Shown here: in pieces, positions 39,738 through 47,914 of the stretch
Layout: each line of letters opens with the position of its first letter
Position numbering within the stretch: the stretch's first letter is position 1
NCBI GenBank assembly: GCA_963769715.1
Contig: CAVYNE010000005.1
Span: 162,134-226,133, forward strand
Direction: 5' to 3'
DNA length: 64,000 bases
Source of the DNA: Palsa-504 sp963769715
GTDB lineage: Bacteria > Actinomycetota > Actinomycetes > Streptosporangiales > Streptosporangiaceae
Position numbers and translations under genes: made by a program
The notes under the pieces: generated by a model
The model's database searches: none
Told to the model about the DNA's origin: nothing
What the model saw: only the letters and a program-made list of their open reading frames with translations

Positions 39738-40091
39738 TCAGGCGGGCTGCCACAGCTCGATCCGGTTGCCCTCAGGATCGGTGACCCAGCCGAATCGACC
39801 GACACCCTCCATGTCCTGCGCCTCTTCAGCCACGTCCGCTCCCTTGGCGCGCAACTGGGCGAGCATCGCATCCAGGTCGCGGACCCGGAAGTTGAGCATG
39901 GTTTGCTGGGCGCGGGACCCGAAGTAGTCGGTCTCGGACTCGAACGTCGCGAACACCGTCGGCCCGGCTTCCTGACTCCACAGGCCGTTCTCATCGGCGT
40001 CCAGGCCCAGGCAATCGCGATACCACGCGCTCAGAGCCGCCGGGTCGGCGGCCCGCATGAAATACCCACCGATTCCAAGCACACGTTCCAT
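39738..40091 (-). CDS. VOC-family (glyoxalase/bleomycin-resistance fold) protein
   Basis: A 117-residue single-domain VOC protein: GIGGYFMRAADPAALSAWYR is the first beta-alpha-beta unit, ENGLWSQEAGPTVFATFE follows, and the second unit ends VTDPEGNRIELWQP with the conserved metal-site Glu. ATG 40091 (MERVLGIGG) is preferred over upstream alternatives. Members bind a metal and act on diverse small molecules; no specific substrate can be assigned. Divergent from the PPOX gene. Confidence 0.88.
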   Translation of the reverse strand: MERVLGIGGYFMRAADPAALSAWYRDCLGLDADENGLWSQEAGPTVFATFESETDYFGSRAQQTMLNFRVRDLDAMLAQLRAKGADVAEEAQDMEGVGRFGWVTDPEGNRIELWQPA

Positions 40092-40095
40092 GCCG

Positions 40096-41910
40096 CTATC
40101 TTGCCAGGACTGCGACCGAGCTGGCTGGCACCACACCGTCGCCCGCTTCACACCCCCGTCTCAATCGCGGGGGAACTCGTAAGCCTCGATCCGCCCGCGC
40201 TGCTACCGTGCCGCCATGGGAATCCCGCTCAGCGAAGCGGCGCTCCGGCTGGTCGACGGGAAGAACTACGCGGTCCTGGCCACGGTGAATCCAGACGGCA
40301 GCCCGCAGACCTCCGTGGTGTGGGTCGGCCGTGACGGCGGCGACCTGCTGTTCTCCACTGTCGAGGGACGCGTTAAGCACCGCAACATGCTGCGTGACCC
40401 GCGCGTCAGCGTCACCGTGATCGACTCGGCCGACCCCGAGAACTATGTCGAGTTGCGCGGCCGGGTATCGATGACGCCAGATGTCGGCCGAAGGGTCGAT
40501 ACCCAGCTGTCCTGGAAGTACGACGGCAGGGACCCTGGTGAGGACCGGCCCGGCGCGGTCCGCGTGGTCATCCGGATGGTAGTGGAAAAGGCCACCGGGC
40601 ACGCGGCCTGAGCCTGGTCCGGTATGCAGTCCGGCATTAGGAAGAGAGGGGTGAGGGGGGGGGGCGTTTCCGCGGAACGCTACGCTTGCACTGCTGAGTT
40701 CGCGGATCCGGCTGGCTATGAAGGACCGGGTGGCCGGGGCCGGGTCGAGTTCGAGCGCCGAGGCGTAGACATCAATGGCTTCGCCGTTTCGTCCGAGGCG
40801 TTTCAGCAGTTCAGCCCGGGCGATGCGAAGCTGGGCCCAGCGCTGGAGCTGCGGGTGATAGGCCAGGACATCGAGGATGACCAGCCCGGCGGCTGGGCCC
40901 TCGGCCATGGCGAGGGCAACCGCCCGGTTGGCCTCCACGACGGGGGTGGGCTCGTAGCGGATCAGTTCGGCGTAGAGCAACGCGATCTGCCGCCAGTCGG
41001 TACGGTCGGCGCTGGATGCGGTCGAATGGCAGGCGGCGATGGCGGCATGCAGCTGGTAGGAGCCGGGCCGGCCTTTACGCAGGGCCGCCTCGAGGATCGC
41101 CTCGCCTTCGGCGATCATGCCCGCGTTCCACTGGCGGCGATCCTGGTCCTCGAGCAGCACCAGCTCTCCGAGATCGTCGCTGCGCGCCGCTCGGCGGGCG
41201 TCGGTCAGCAGCAGCAGCGCGAGCAGCCCCATCGCCTCGGGCTCCCCGGGGAGCAGGCCGACGACGCCGCGGGCCAGGGAGATGGCGGTGTCGCATAGGT
41301 CACCACGGACGAGGGCATCGCCGCGGCTAGCCATGTGACCCTCGGTGAAGGTGAGGTAGACGACCCGCAGCACGGCGCCCAGCCGACCGGGCAGCTCGGC
41401 CTCGCCCGGGACCCGGAAGGGGATGCGGGCCTCGCGGATCTTGGCCTTGGCGCGCACGAGGCGTTTGGCCATGGTCGCCTCGGAGACCAGGAAGGCCGCC
41501 GCGATCTGTCCGGTCGAAAGGCCACAGACCGACCGCAGGGTCAGGGCGACGCGGGCGGAGACGTCCAGTGCCGGATGGCAGCACAAGAACATGAGGCTGA
41601 GGGTGTCGGCGGCTCGCGGCGAAGCGTCCTCCGATCCGCCGGACTCGTGGGCCTCTCGCATCGAGGCGGCCTCCTTGGTGCCGCGGATGGCCTCGCGCCG
41701 GAGGCGGTCCAGGGCCTTGTGGCGGGCTACGCCGATGAGCCAGCCCAGGGCGTTGTCTGGCACTCCCGCCGATGGCCACTGCTCAAGCGCGACCACGCAT
41801 GCCTCTTGCACGGCGTCCTCGGCCGCCCCCAGATCACCGGTCAGGCGGCACAAGGTGGCGACCGCCGCCCACCAGCGGCTGCGGATCAGCTGGTCGAGTT
41901 GAGCACTCAA
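40096..41910 (-). CDS. ECF42-type RNA polymerase sigma factor with C-terminal helical domain
   Basis: The start TTG 41910 overlaps the YCII gene stop (TTGA). Sigma region 2 (TGDLGAAEDAVQEACVVALE, LGWLIGVARHKALDRLRRE) and region 4 (VCGLSTGQIAAAFLVSEATM, KRLVRAKAKIRE) are followed by the roughly 200-residue TPR-like extension of this group (LTDARRAARSDDLGELVLLE, RIARAELLKRLGRNGEAIDV). Homology ends near ARIREL (~40700). The frame continues antisense over the PPOX gene to 40096, probably because of a G10 run at 40655-40664; with one base fewer a TAA at 40637-40639 would close it. ECF42 factors act with a DGPF/YCII protein, which is the adjacent gene. Confidence 0.88.
   Translation of the reverse strand: MSAQLDQLIRSRWWAAVATLCRLTGDLGAAEDAVQEACVVALEQWPSAGVPDNALGWLIGVARHKALDRLRREAIRGTKEAASMREAHESGGSEDASPRAADTLSLMFLCCHPALDVSARVALTLRSVCGLSTGQIAAAFLVSEATMAKRLVRAKAKIREARIPFRVPGEAELPGRLGAVLRVVYLTFTEGHMASRGDALVRGDLCDTAISLARGVVGLLPGEPEAMGLLALLLLTDARRAARSDDLGELVLLEDQDRRQWNAGMIAEGEAILEAALRKGRPGSYQLHAAIAACHSTASSADRTDWRQIALLYAELIRYEPTPVVEANRAVALAMAEGPAAGLVILDVLAYHPQLQRWAQLRIARAELLKRLGRNGEAIDVYASALELDPAPATRSFIASRIRELSSASVAFRGNAPPPHPSLPNAGLHTGPGSGRVPGGLFHYHPDDHADRAGPVLTRVPAVVLPGQLGIDPSADIWRHRYPAAQLDIVLGVGRVDHGDADARVTQHVAVLNASLDSGEQQVAAVTADPHHGGLRAAVWIHRGQDRVVLPVDQPERRFAERDSHGGTVAARADRGLRVPPRLRRGCEAGDGVVPASSVAVLAR
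40216..40611 (+). CDS. PPOX-class (F420/FMN split-barrel) oxidoreductase
   Basis: A 131-residue split beta-barrel protein of the pyridoxamine-5'-phosphate-oxidase-like superfamily. KNYAVLATVNPDGSPQTSVV is the first strand pair, then LLFSTVEGRVKHRNMLRDPR with the cofactor-binding basic residues, and VTVIDSADPENYVELRGRV. The length and the pattern of K-x-R-N match actinobacterial F420-dependent family members (TIGR03618 type). Cofactor assignment is by family only. The ATG start matches the domain beginning. Confidence 0.88.
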   Translation: MGIPLSEAALRLVDGKNYAVLATVNPDGSPQTSVVWVGRDGGDLLFSTVEGRVKHRNMLRDPRVSVTVIDSADPENYVELRGRVSMTPDVGRRVDTQLSWKYDGRDPGEDRPGAVRVVIRMVVEKATGHAA

Positions 41911-42266
41911 GCCGGTGCCTGCACCGCCACGATCGGGCGGACCTCCACCGAGGCGTCCCTGGCCGCGGGCATGATGGCGGCCCACTTGAGCGCCTCGTCC
42001 AGATCGGCGCACTCGACGATGGTGTACCCGCCGAGCTGCTCCTTGATCTCCGCCGAGGGACCGTCAGTCAGGATCGTCTCGCCGTCCCGGATCCGCACCG
42101 TCGTCGAGGAGGATCCGGCCGCTAGCGGGGCGCAATCGACGAGCACCCCCGCTCGGCCCAGCGTCTCCAGGGCGGTGCCGTACTCCTGCATCGCCTGGTC
42201 GAACTCGGCCGTCCCAGGTTCCGGGAGCGCATCCGTCGTGCGGTTGAGCAAGAACATGTACTTCAC
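41907..42266 (-). CDS. YCII/DGPF-domain protein, partner of the ECF42 sigma factor
   Basis: A 119-residue ferredoxin-like-fold protein (MKYMFLLNRTTDALPEPGTA), with the family motif here as TDGPSAEIKEQLGGYTIVEC and the helix ADLDEALKWAAIMPAA. GTG 42266 has AGGAGG upstream. It overlaps the sigma gene by 4 nt, so the two are coupled. Genes of this family are the hallmark neighbours and targets of ECF42 sigma factors. The biochemical role is unknown. Confidence 0.9.
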   Translation of the reverse strand: MKYMFLLNRTTDALPEPGTAEFDQAMQEYGTALETLGRAGVLVDCAPLAAGSSSTTVRIRDGETILTDGPSAEIKEQLGGYTIVECADLDEALKWAAIMPAARDASVEVRPIVAVQAPA

Positions 42267-42313
42267 GGTCCGTACCTCCTGTAGTTACGAACGCTACTGG
42301 CCTACTCCCCAAT

Positions 42314-42340
42314 ATCGAACGGGCCCAGCCCAGATGGACA
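42314..42340 (-). promoter_or_regulatory. Candidate ECF42 promoter
   Basis: On the minus strand TGTCCA (42335-42340), 17 nt, then CGAT (42314-42317), 47 nt upstream of the YCII start. Published ECF42 promoters have a TGTCGA -35 and a CGA-type -10, so this is a one-mismatch fit that supports autoregulation. Confidence 0.5.
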
Positions 42341-42389
42341 CTCACAACGGAGCTGACACCCTTTCGCCCGCCAGGACGGATGCCCGGCT

Positions 42390-42560
<171 letters not shown>

Positions 42561-42594
42561 GAACATGCGGGAGCTAGTTCACCCAGGGTTTTTG

Positions 42595-45056
42595 TTATTG
42601 TCCGCCTGCCTGCTCCAGTAGGCGAGGTTGTGCGCGGGCGGTCAGGGTGTCCGGGTGCTCGGGGCCGAGGACCCGCTCGCGGACGGGCAGCAGCGCGGCG
42701 TACTGGTCGCGGGCCCCGGCCGCATCCCCCGCCTCCCCGGTCCAGCGGGCGAGGTTGTGCGCGGGCGGCCAGGGTGTCCGGGTGCTCGGGGCCGAGGACC
42801 CGCTCGCGGATGGGCAGCAGCGCGGCGAACTGGTCGCGGGCGGCGGCCGCATCCCCCGCCTCCCCGGTCCAGGGCGAGGTTGGCGCGGGTGGCCAGGGTG
42901 ACCGGGTGCTCGGGGCCCAGGCACCCGCTCGCGGACGGGCAGCAGCGCGGCGAACTGGTCGCGGGCCCCGGCCGCATCCCCCGCCTCCCCGGTCCAGCGG
43001 GCGAGGTTGGCGCGGGCGGTCAGGGTGTCCGGGTGCTCGGGGCCCAGGACCCGCTCCTGGATGGGCAGCAGCGCGGCGTACTGGTCGCGGGCCCCGGCCG
43101 CATCCCCCGCCTCCCCGGTCCAGCGGGCGAGGTTGGCGCGGGCGGCCAGGGTGTCCGGGTGCTCGGGGCCGAGGACCCGCTCGTGGATGGGCAGCAGCGC
43201 GGCGTACTGGTCGCGGGCCGCGGCCGCATCCCCCGCCTCCCCGGTCCAGCGGGCGAGGTTGCCGCGGGCGGCCAGGGTGTCCGGGTGCTCGGGCCCGTAG
43301 GCGTCATCGTCCCTGTGCGCGTCGGCGATCAGCTGGAACAGGTCCCGGGCCGCCGGGTAGCTGCCGCTATGGCCGAGGTACTGCGCGATCCGCCACATGC
43401 CGCCGCTGGTCAGGTCAAGGACAGCCCGGGCGTGCGGCAGCAGCACCGCGCACACCGGCCAGGCCGCGGGCAGCTACGGTGTCGGCGGGGATCGCGGCCT
43501 CGACCAGGGCCGCGGCGGCCTGCTCCCACTGCCCGGCCACCTCCGCGGGTACCTGGGCGAGGGTGATGGCCTGGACCAGGCGGTGCACCAGCACCAGGCC
43601 GTCCCCGGCCGGGGTGACCAGCGAGTAGCGGCGCAGCGCGGCGATCGCATCCCCCGCCGCGACCGGATCACCCAGCAACGGCCCGACCATGGCCGCCACG
43701 CCCGGGGCAAGCTCACCGGCGACCTGCGCATCGGAGAGCAGCAGGGCCAGCGGCACCGGCTCGGGGGCCAGGCACGCCAGCAGCCGCAGCAGCCCCGCCG
43801 CGGCCGGGGCTTCTTCCTCCAGCCGGGACAACGCCAGCCCCAAGGTGGCCGCCACGTCCGCCGGGTGCCCGGCGGCTTCGCCGCGGGCCAGCAGGTCCGC
43901 CCGGCGGTCCCGGAACACCGACAGGTACCCGGCCAGGGTGGTCCCGGTGGCCTGGATGTAGGCGGCGGCCTGCTCCAGCGCCAGCGGCAGCCCGCCCAGC
44001 TCCCCGGCCAGCTCCTCGGCGGCCTGCTCGTCCGGGTCACCGGTCCGGTTCACCAAGAACCCCGCCGCGACCTCGGTGTCGAGCACCGGGACCTCCACCG
44101 CCTGGCCCGGCGGCCACACCGCGCTCTGGCTGGTGATCAGCACCCGGCCCCGCCCGGCCGGCGGCAGGAACGCGCTGCACCGCCGCCTGGTCCGGGGGCG
44201 TTGTCGAACACCAGCAGCCAGTCCGCCGGGAACGCGGCCAGCACCGCGTGCACCGACGCCACCGGATCCCGGGCATCGACCACCTCCCGGGCGCCGAGCT
44301 GGGCCGCCAGCTCGGCGAACCCGGCCGCCAGCACCGCCGGGTCCTCGGCGGGGAACTGCCACGCCAGCCCCACCTCGGCCAGGTGCCGGTGCGCGTACTC
44401 CACCGCCACACTCGTCTTCCCCGCACCCCCCAGCCCGTACAGCGCCACCACCCGCGGCCCCGTGCCCTCGCCGGCGGTCAGCCGGGCATCCAGGTCGGCC
44501 AGCAGCTCCTCCCGCCCGGCCAGAGAACGCCGGCCGGGGCGCCAGCCGCAACACCGGGCCCCCCGTTGCCCGGGGCCCGAGGACGTCAGGCCGCTTATCC
44601 CGCTGCCCAGGACGGCCAGGACCCGGTGGTCAACCTGGATCAAGCCTCTGCAGATCACTGGAACTCCGCGGGCGCACCTCGCGGGCGACCTCATCCCGGA
44701 ACGCCAACACCAGCGCAGCCCGCTGCAGGATCGCCATGTCGGAAAGCGCTCACGTCGGGGATGCTGGTGCGCACCAACGCGATCCGCGGGATGCCGGATT
44801 GCCCGGCCCGGCGGAACTCTAGGCTGGGTGATCGACAACCCCTCCGGATTGTTATCGGCGGGCTGGAAGCCATACCGGTGCCCAAGATCAGCACGTACAA
44901 GTCACAGGTGTCCACATCGTCCAGGCAGCTGTCCGCACCGTTCGCTGTCGGCAGGTAACTGTCGACGGCCTGATGCCGCGCCGCCAGCAGCCATCCAGGA
45001 CCGCCTGGCGTTCCTGCTTCAGGTCGGCATGTGGACGACACATAGACCTTGGCCAT
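42595..45056 (-). pseudogene. DUF4062-NB-ARC-TPR STAND NTPase, multiple frameshifts
   Basis: About 820 residues from ATG 45056. The N-terminal DUF4062 reads MAKVYVSSTC, AARHQAVDSYLPTANGADSC, CDLYVLILG and EFRRAGQSGIPRIALVRTS. The NB-ARC NTPase has Walker A LYGLGGAGKTSVAVEYAH, Walker B DWLLVFDNAP, RVLITSQSAVW and the GLPLALEQAAAYI motif. At least five Kinesin-light-chain type TPR units of 42 residues follow (NLARWTGEAGDAAGARDQYA, LLPIQERVLGPEHPDTL). Frames change repeatedly (near 45020, 44895, 44835, 44730, 44180, 43450, 42900). The C-terminus runs up to the suspect poly-G junction. STAND NTPases of this plan are signalling proteins and candidate defence factors. Confidence 0.72.
42640..43290. 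repeat. 126-bp coding repeats (TPR units)
   Basis: Five to six nearly identical direct repeats of about 126 bp (42 codons). Each contains GGTCCAGCGGGCGAGGTT and a GGTGCTCGGGGCC segment on the plus strand, coding for TPR units on the minus strand. The near identity of units at DNA level points to recent expansion. Confidence 0.85.
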
Positions 45057-45188
45057 CACCCACCGCACCAGGCCAGCCTCGCTCGTGACCTAACTATCGC
45101 ACGGGCAGCCCGCCATACATGCACACAGATCAGTGAATATGGGGAGGCTGTTTACGCGGCGCGAGCGGACACAGCGTTCGGGCGCGTC

Positions 45189-45728
45189 TCAGCAGCGTAG
45201 GCGGACCCGGCTAGCGGCGTAGTACCGGATATGCACACGCTCTAAGGCAGACGGTGACGTTCCGTCACGTAGTTCGTAGTCCTCTCGGGACGCCCACTTC
45301 GTTGCGCCCGGAGGCATTCTCATTGATATGCCGCCAGGTCCAATCCATGACGCCCGCACCTCCGGGTCGGCGCGCTTGCCCGGCGCCTTGACATCAACGA
45401 CCGTCACGCCGCCATTAGCACCGGCCAGAAACACGTCGGGCACATGACGGCGCACACGCGAGCCATCCCGGCCGATGAGCCGGAACGCCTACGCAGCGAC
45501 CGCGGTGACCGCCGGGTCGAAGTCAGCCAGCATGATCCGGGCCAGCACCAGACGGCTCTCGTAAACAACCAGGCGCTGCCCGGTCGCGCACCAATACCAG
45601 CCCGAATGATGGCGCCGGCCCTTATATCAGCGGAACTCGCGCACCGGCAGCCCCGCGACCACCTCGTCCGCGCACAGCCGATCCAAGGTCGTATCCACCA
45701 CGGCGCCGCTGCCGACCCGATAGGTCAC
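45189..45728 (-). pseudogene. TnsA-like transposase endonuclease, two nonsense codons
   Basis: One frame from GTG 45728 reads VTYRVGSGAVVDTTLDRLCA, LPVREFR, TGA, YKGRRHHSGWYW, LVVYESRLVLARIMLADFDP, AVTAVAA, TAG, AFRLIGRDGSRVRRHVPDVF and VTVVDVKAPGKRADPEVRA. This is the catalytic-domain layout of actinobacterial TnsA-like proteins (E in YESRLxLA, D in VPDVF, VVDVKA as D-x-K). The two stops sit where Ser (TCA to TGA) and Gln (CAG to TAG) would be expected. The end after PEVRA is shifted and decayed. No TnsB, TnsC or TniQ gene is next to it. Confidence 0.68.
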
Positions 45729-45899
45729 CCCGATGCCACCAGCACGCTGCCCAGCGTTAAGGGCCACCGGTGATCATGTCACCGCAGAACACCACAACAG
45801 GGCACCACGCCGACGGGCTTCTCACCGGAATGTCCGAAAGGACAAGTCAAGGACATCTTTTCTGCGAATAGGACGCCCTCGACGAGAACCTACAAGACG

Positions 45900-46092
45900 C
45901 TACGCGTCTGCCTTCACCTGGGCGGCGAACCGGCGCCAGGTCTGCGGGCTGAAAGCCAGCACAGGGCCGTGCGGATCCTTGCTGTCACGGACAGCGATCA
46001 GCGTGGGCGGCGGCGCCTACTTCGACGCAATTGCCGCCGTTGTTTCCGGAATAGCTCGACTTGCGCCAGGTTACGGCGCGGTTGCCTTCCAT
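45900..46092 (-). pseudogene. DUF397-domain protein (one frameshift)
   Basis: A 63-residue DUF397 protein from ATG 46092: MEGNRAVTWRKSSYSGNNGG, NCVEV, then after a 1-nt indel near 46008 IAVRDSKDPHGPVLAFSPQT and WRRFAAQVKADA with TAG at 45900. The W-R-K-S-S-Y-S start and the A-V-R-D-S-K-D-P-x-G-P core define the family. DUF397 proteins accompany XRE-DUF5753 regulators in actinomycetes, often as small partner or antitoxin-like proteins. Here it overlaps the end of that regulator gene. Confidence 0.8.
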
Positions 46093-46926
46093 CGTTCCTC
46101 AGCCACTCTCGCAATCAGCTCTCGCGAGGCCCCCTTGGGCAGGGCCTCACTCTGGAGGGACTTGTAGCGCAGCGTCACCCGGGACACCGCGCCGGGGTCC
46201 TCGAAGACGCGCCCATCGGCTATGTCCTCCACGTACACGATACCCGGAGAGCCGTCAAGATCAGCGATCGACGAACGCGCCGAGCAGCCCGGTATGGCCG
46301 CCCGCGCTGTACGGCACCACCTGGATGGTGATGTTCGGCCGCCGCGACATCTCCACTAGGTACATGAGCTGGTCGTGCATGACCTCGGCAGGGGCGACCG
46401 GGCGGTGCAGGACGCCCTCATCGATCAGCGCCCACAGCAGCGGCGCGGGCGGGTCCTCCCGGGTCAGGATGGCCTGCCGCGCCAGCCGCGCGGCGACCAG
46501 GTTGTCGATCTCGTCCTCGGCGGTGTTCGGCCGGGTGGCCAGTACCGCGCGGGCATACCCCGGTGTCTGGAGCAGGCCCGGGACCAGGCTGTGCTCGAAG
46601 ACGTACAGCGCGGTGGCCTCGGTCTCGTACGCGGCGAACGGCCGGAACGAGGCCGGGAACGGCAGGTCCCGCAGCCGGGCCTCCAGCCGGGCGAAGGTCC
46701 CCGGGGTGCCGAACGCCTTGTCCAGGTGCACGGCCAGGTCCCGGGTCGGGACCCGGTGCAGCGCCTCGACCATGCTGATCGTGGACAGGCTGTAGGGGAT
46801 CTGGTCGGCCAGGTCGGCCTGGGACCAGCCGCGCTGCTCGCGGGCCGCCTTCATCTCATCGGCGAACAGCGACAGCGCCGCCGTGTCGCGCTCACGGACC
46901 GGTGACACGTGCTCACGTCCCCTCAC
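46071..46926 (-). pseudogene. XRE-family regulator with DUF5753 domain (one frameshift)
   Basis: The N-terminal helix-turn-helix is FADEMKAAREQRGWSQADLA, DQIPYSLSTISMVE. The DUF5753 domain contains ALYVFEHSLVPGLLQTPGYA, RARLARQAILTRE-like ARLARQAILTREDPP, and PNITIQVVPYSAGGHTGLLG. A shift near 46263 separates the last 60 residues (SPGIVYVEDIADGRVFEDPG, SEALPKGASRELIARVAEER). These end with TAA at 46071-46073 inside the DUF397 gene. The start is uncertain (46926 or GTG 46908). Similar regulators govern development and antibiotic production in Streptomyces. Confidence 0.85.
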
Positions 46927-47076
46927 ACCGAGAGCCGGGCTCTTACGGACACGCCGGGGCGCTTACGAACGCGCGTGACTTACAGCGCACGGTACGCCAC
47001 CGCGTGATGCTTGTCATGCGCGCCCGGGGACTTGGGAACATTACCCCCGGGCGCGCCCCGAAGGGAGGAAGACCCA

Positions 47077-47342
47077 TGCCTGATATCGCCGAGATGGACA
47101 GCTACGCCATGCTGTGCGAGGACTGGGGCAGCGCCTACCAGATCACCCGCACCCCCGGCGCGGCCCACCCCTACCGGGCCGAACGGCGCGATGATCCCGC
47201 CGTCATCCTGACCGCCGCCAGCCCCGCCGCGCTGCGCGAGCTGATCCGCGCGGACTACCTGGGCCCGCCCCGTCCCCCGGGAGGTGGCCCCGTGACCAGC
47301 CCCCGCCAGCGGAGCCAGCCAGGCCGCCGGCCCGGACCGTGA
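47077..47342 (+). CDS. Small hypothetical protein
   Basis: An 88-residue protein from ATG 47077, with GGGAGGA 7 nt upstream. MPDIAEMDSYAMLCEDWGSA is followed by YQITRTPGAAHPYRAERRDD and AALRELIRADYLGPP, then a Pro/Arg tail. It is divergent from the XRE regulator. It overlaps the next gene by 4 nt (GTGA). Similar small proteins sit beside XRE/DUF397 genes in actinomycetes. No function known. Confidence 0.65.
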
Positions 47343-47599
47343 GCCGCGCCAAGCACCCGGTGTACGCGCTGACCACGTACGAGCTGCGTGACTACCGCCG
47401 CGATCTGGAGCGCGCCATCAAGGGGATCGCCCCCGATGCCCCGGTCCAGGCTGACCTGCGGCGCAAGCTGGACGCGGTGATCGCCGAGCAGGAAGACCGG
47501 GCCAGGATGGCCGCCGATGCGCGAGCACGACGTGACCGGGCTGACAGCCCGCCAGCTGGAGCGGGCCAGGCGCGAACTGGCAGGCCAACCTGGCCCTGA
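47339..47599 (+). CDS. Small hypothetical protein, coupled to the preceding ORF
   Basis: An 86-residue frame from GTG 47339: MSRAKHPVYALTTYELRDYR, RDLERAIKGIAPDAPVQADL, RRKLDAVIAEQEDRARMA. It is mostly amphipathic helix. The last 25 residues lie over the start of the next ORF in a different frame and look non-coding, so the natural end may be near 47520 with an indel. No family recognised. Confidence 0.55.
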   Translation: MSRAKHPVYALTTYELRDYRRDLERAIKGIAPDAPVQADLRRKLDAVIAEQEDRARMAADARARRDRADSPPAGAGQARTGRPTWP

Positions 47600-47720
47600 C
47601 CAGACCGGACTCCCGGCCCGGGTGCCGATCCTGGCCCAGATGAACGCCATCGACACCGAACTGGCCGGGCGAACCGGCGAGCGCCCCGAGGACTTACCGG
47701 ACTCCCCGTTGCCCCGGTGA
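47517..47720 (+). CDS. Small hypothetical protein, overlapping the preceding ORF
   Basis: A 67-residue frame from ATG 47517: MREHDVTGLTARQLERARRE, then RVPILAQMNAIDTELAGRTG. The middle (GQPGPDQTG) reads more naturally as QANLALTRPDS in a neighbouring frame, so a compensated pair of indels is likely. It is the third of three overlapping small ORFs. Confidence 0.5.
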   Translation: MREHDVTGLTARQLERARRELAGQPGPDQTGLPARVPILAQMNAIDTELAGRTGERPEDLPDSPLPR

Positions 47721-47796
47721 TCCTGGCGGACCTCGCACGCAGCGGGTTGAGGATGGCGCCCCGGTATCGCTAGGTGCCGGGGCGTCGTCATGCCGT

Positions 47797-47843
47797 GGCG
47801 AGGTCTTCACGCCCAAGATGAGCCCCTCGACGACAGACCGGCC
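47797..47843. repeat. 47-bp direct repeat, copy 1
   Basis: Identical over 47 bp to 49828-49874, and similar for about 10 bp more. Here it is not in a gene. The other copy lies inside the CDS at 49486-50037 (GEVFTPKMSPSTTDRP). The two copies flank the PadR/membrane-protein module C. Confidence 0.95.
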
Positions 47844-47914
47844 TCGGATAGCCGTGTCCAGGTAAGCGTCCCTGGGGCCGCCAGCCCCCGGGACACATGC
47901 ACGCGCGTCGTGGG

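Noticed and set aside
42640..43290. 126-bp repeats as a minisatellite or non-coding repeat
   Set aside because: On the minus strand every unit codes for a TPR with preserved frame in most copies, so the repeat is coding.
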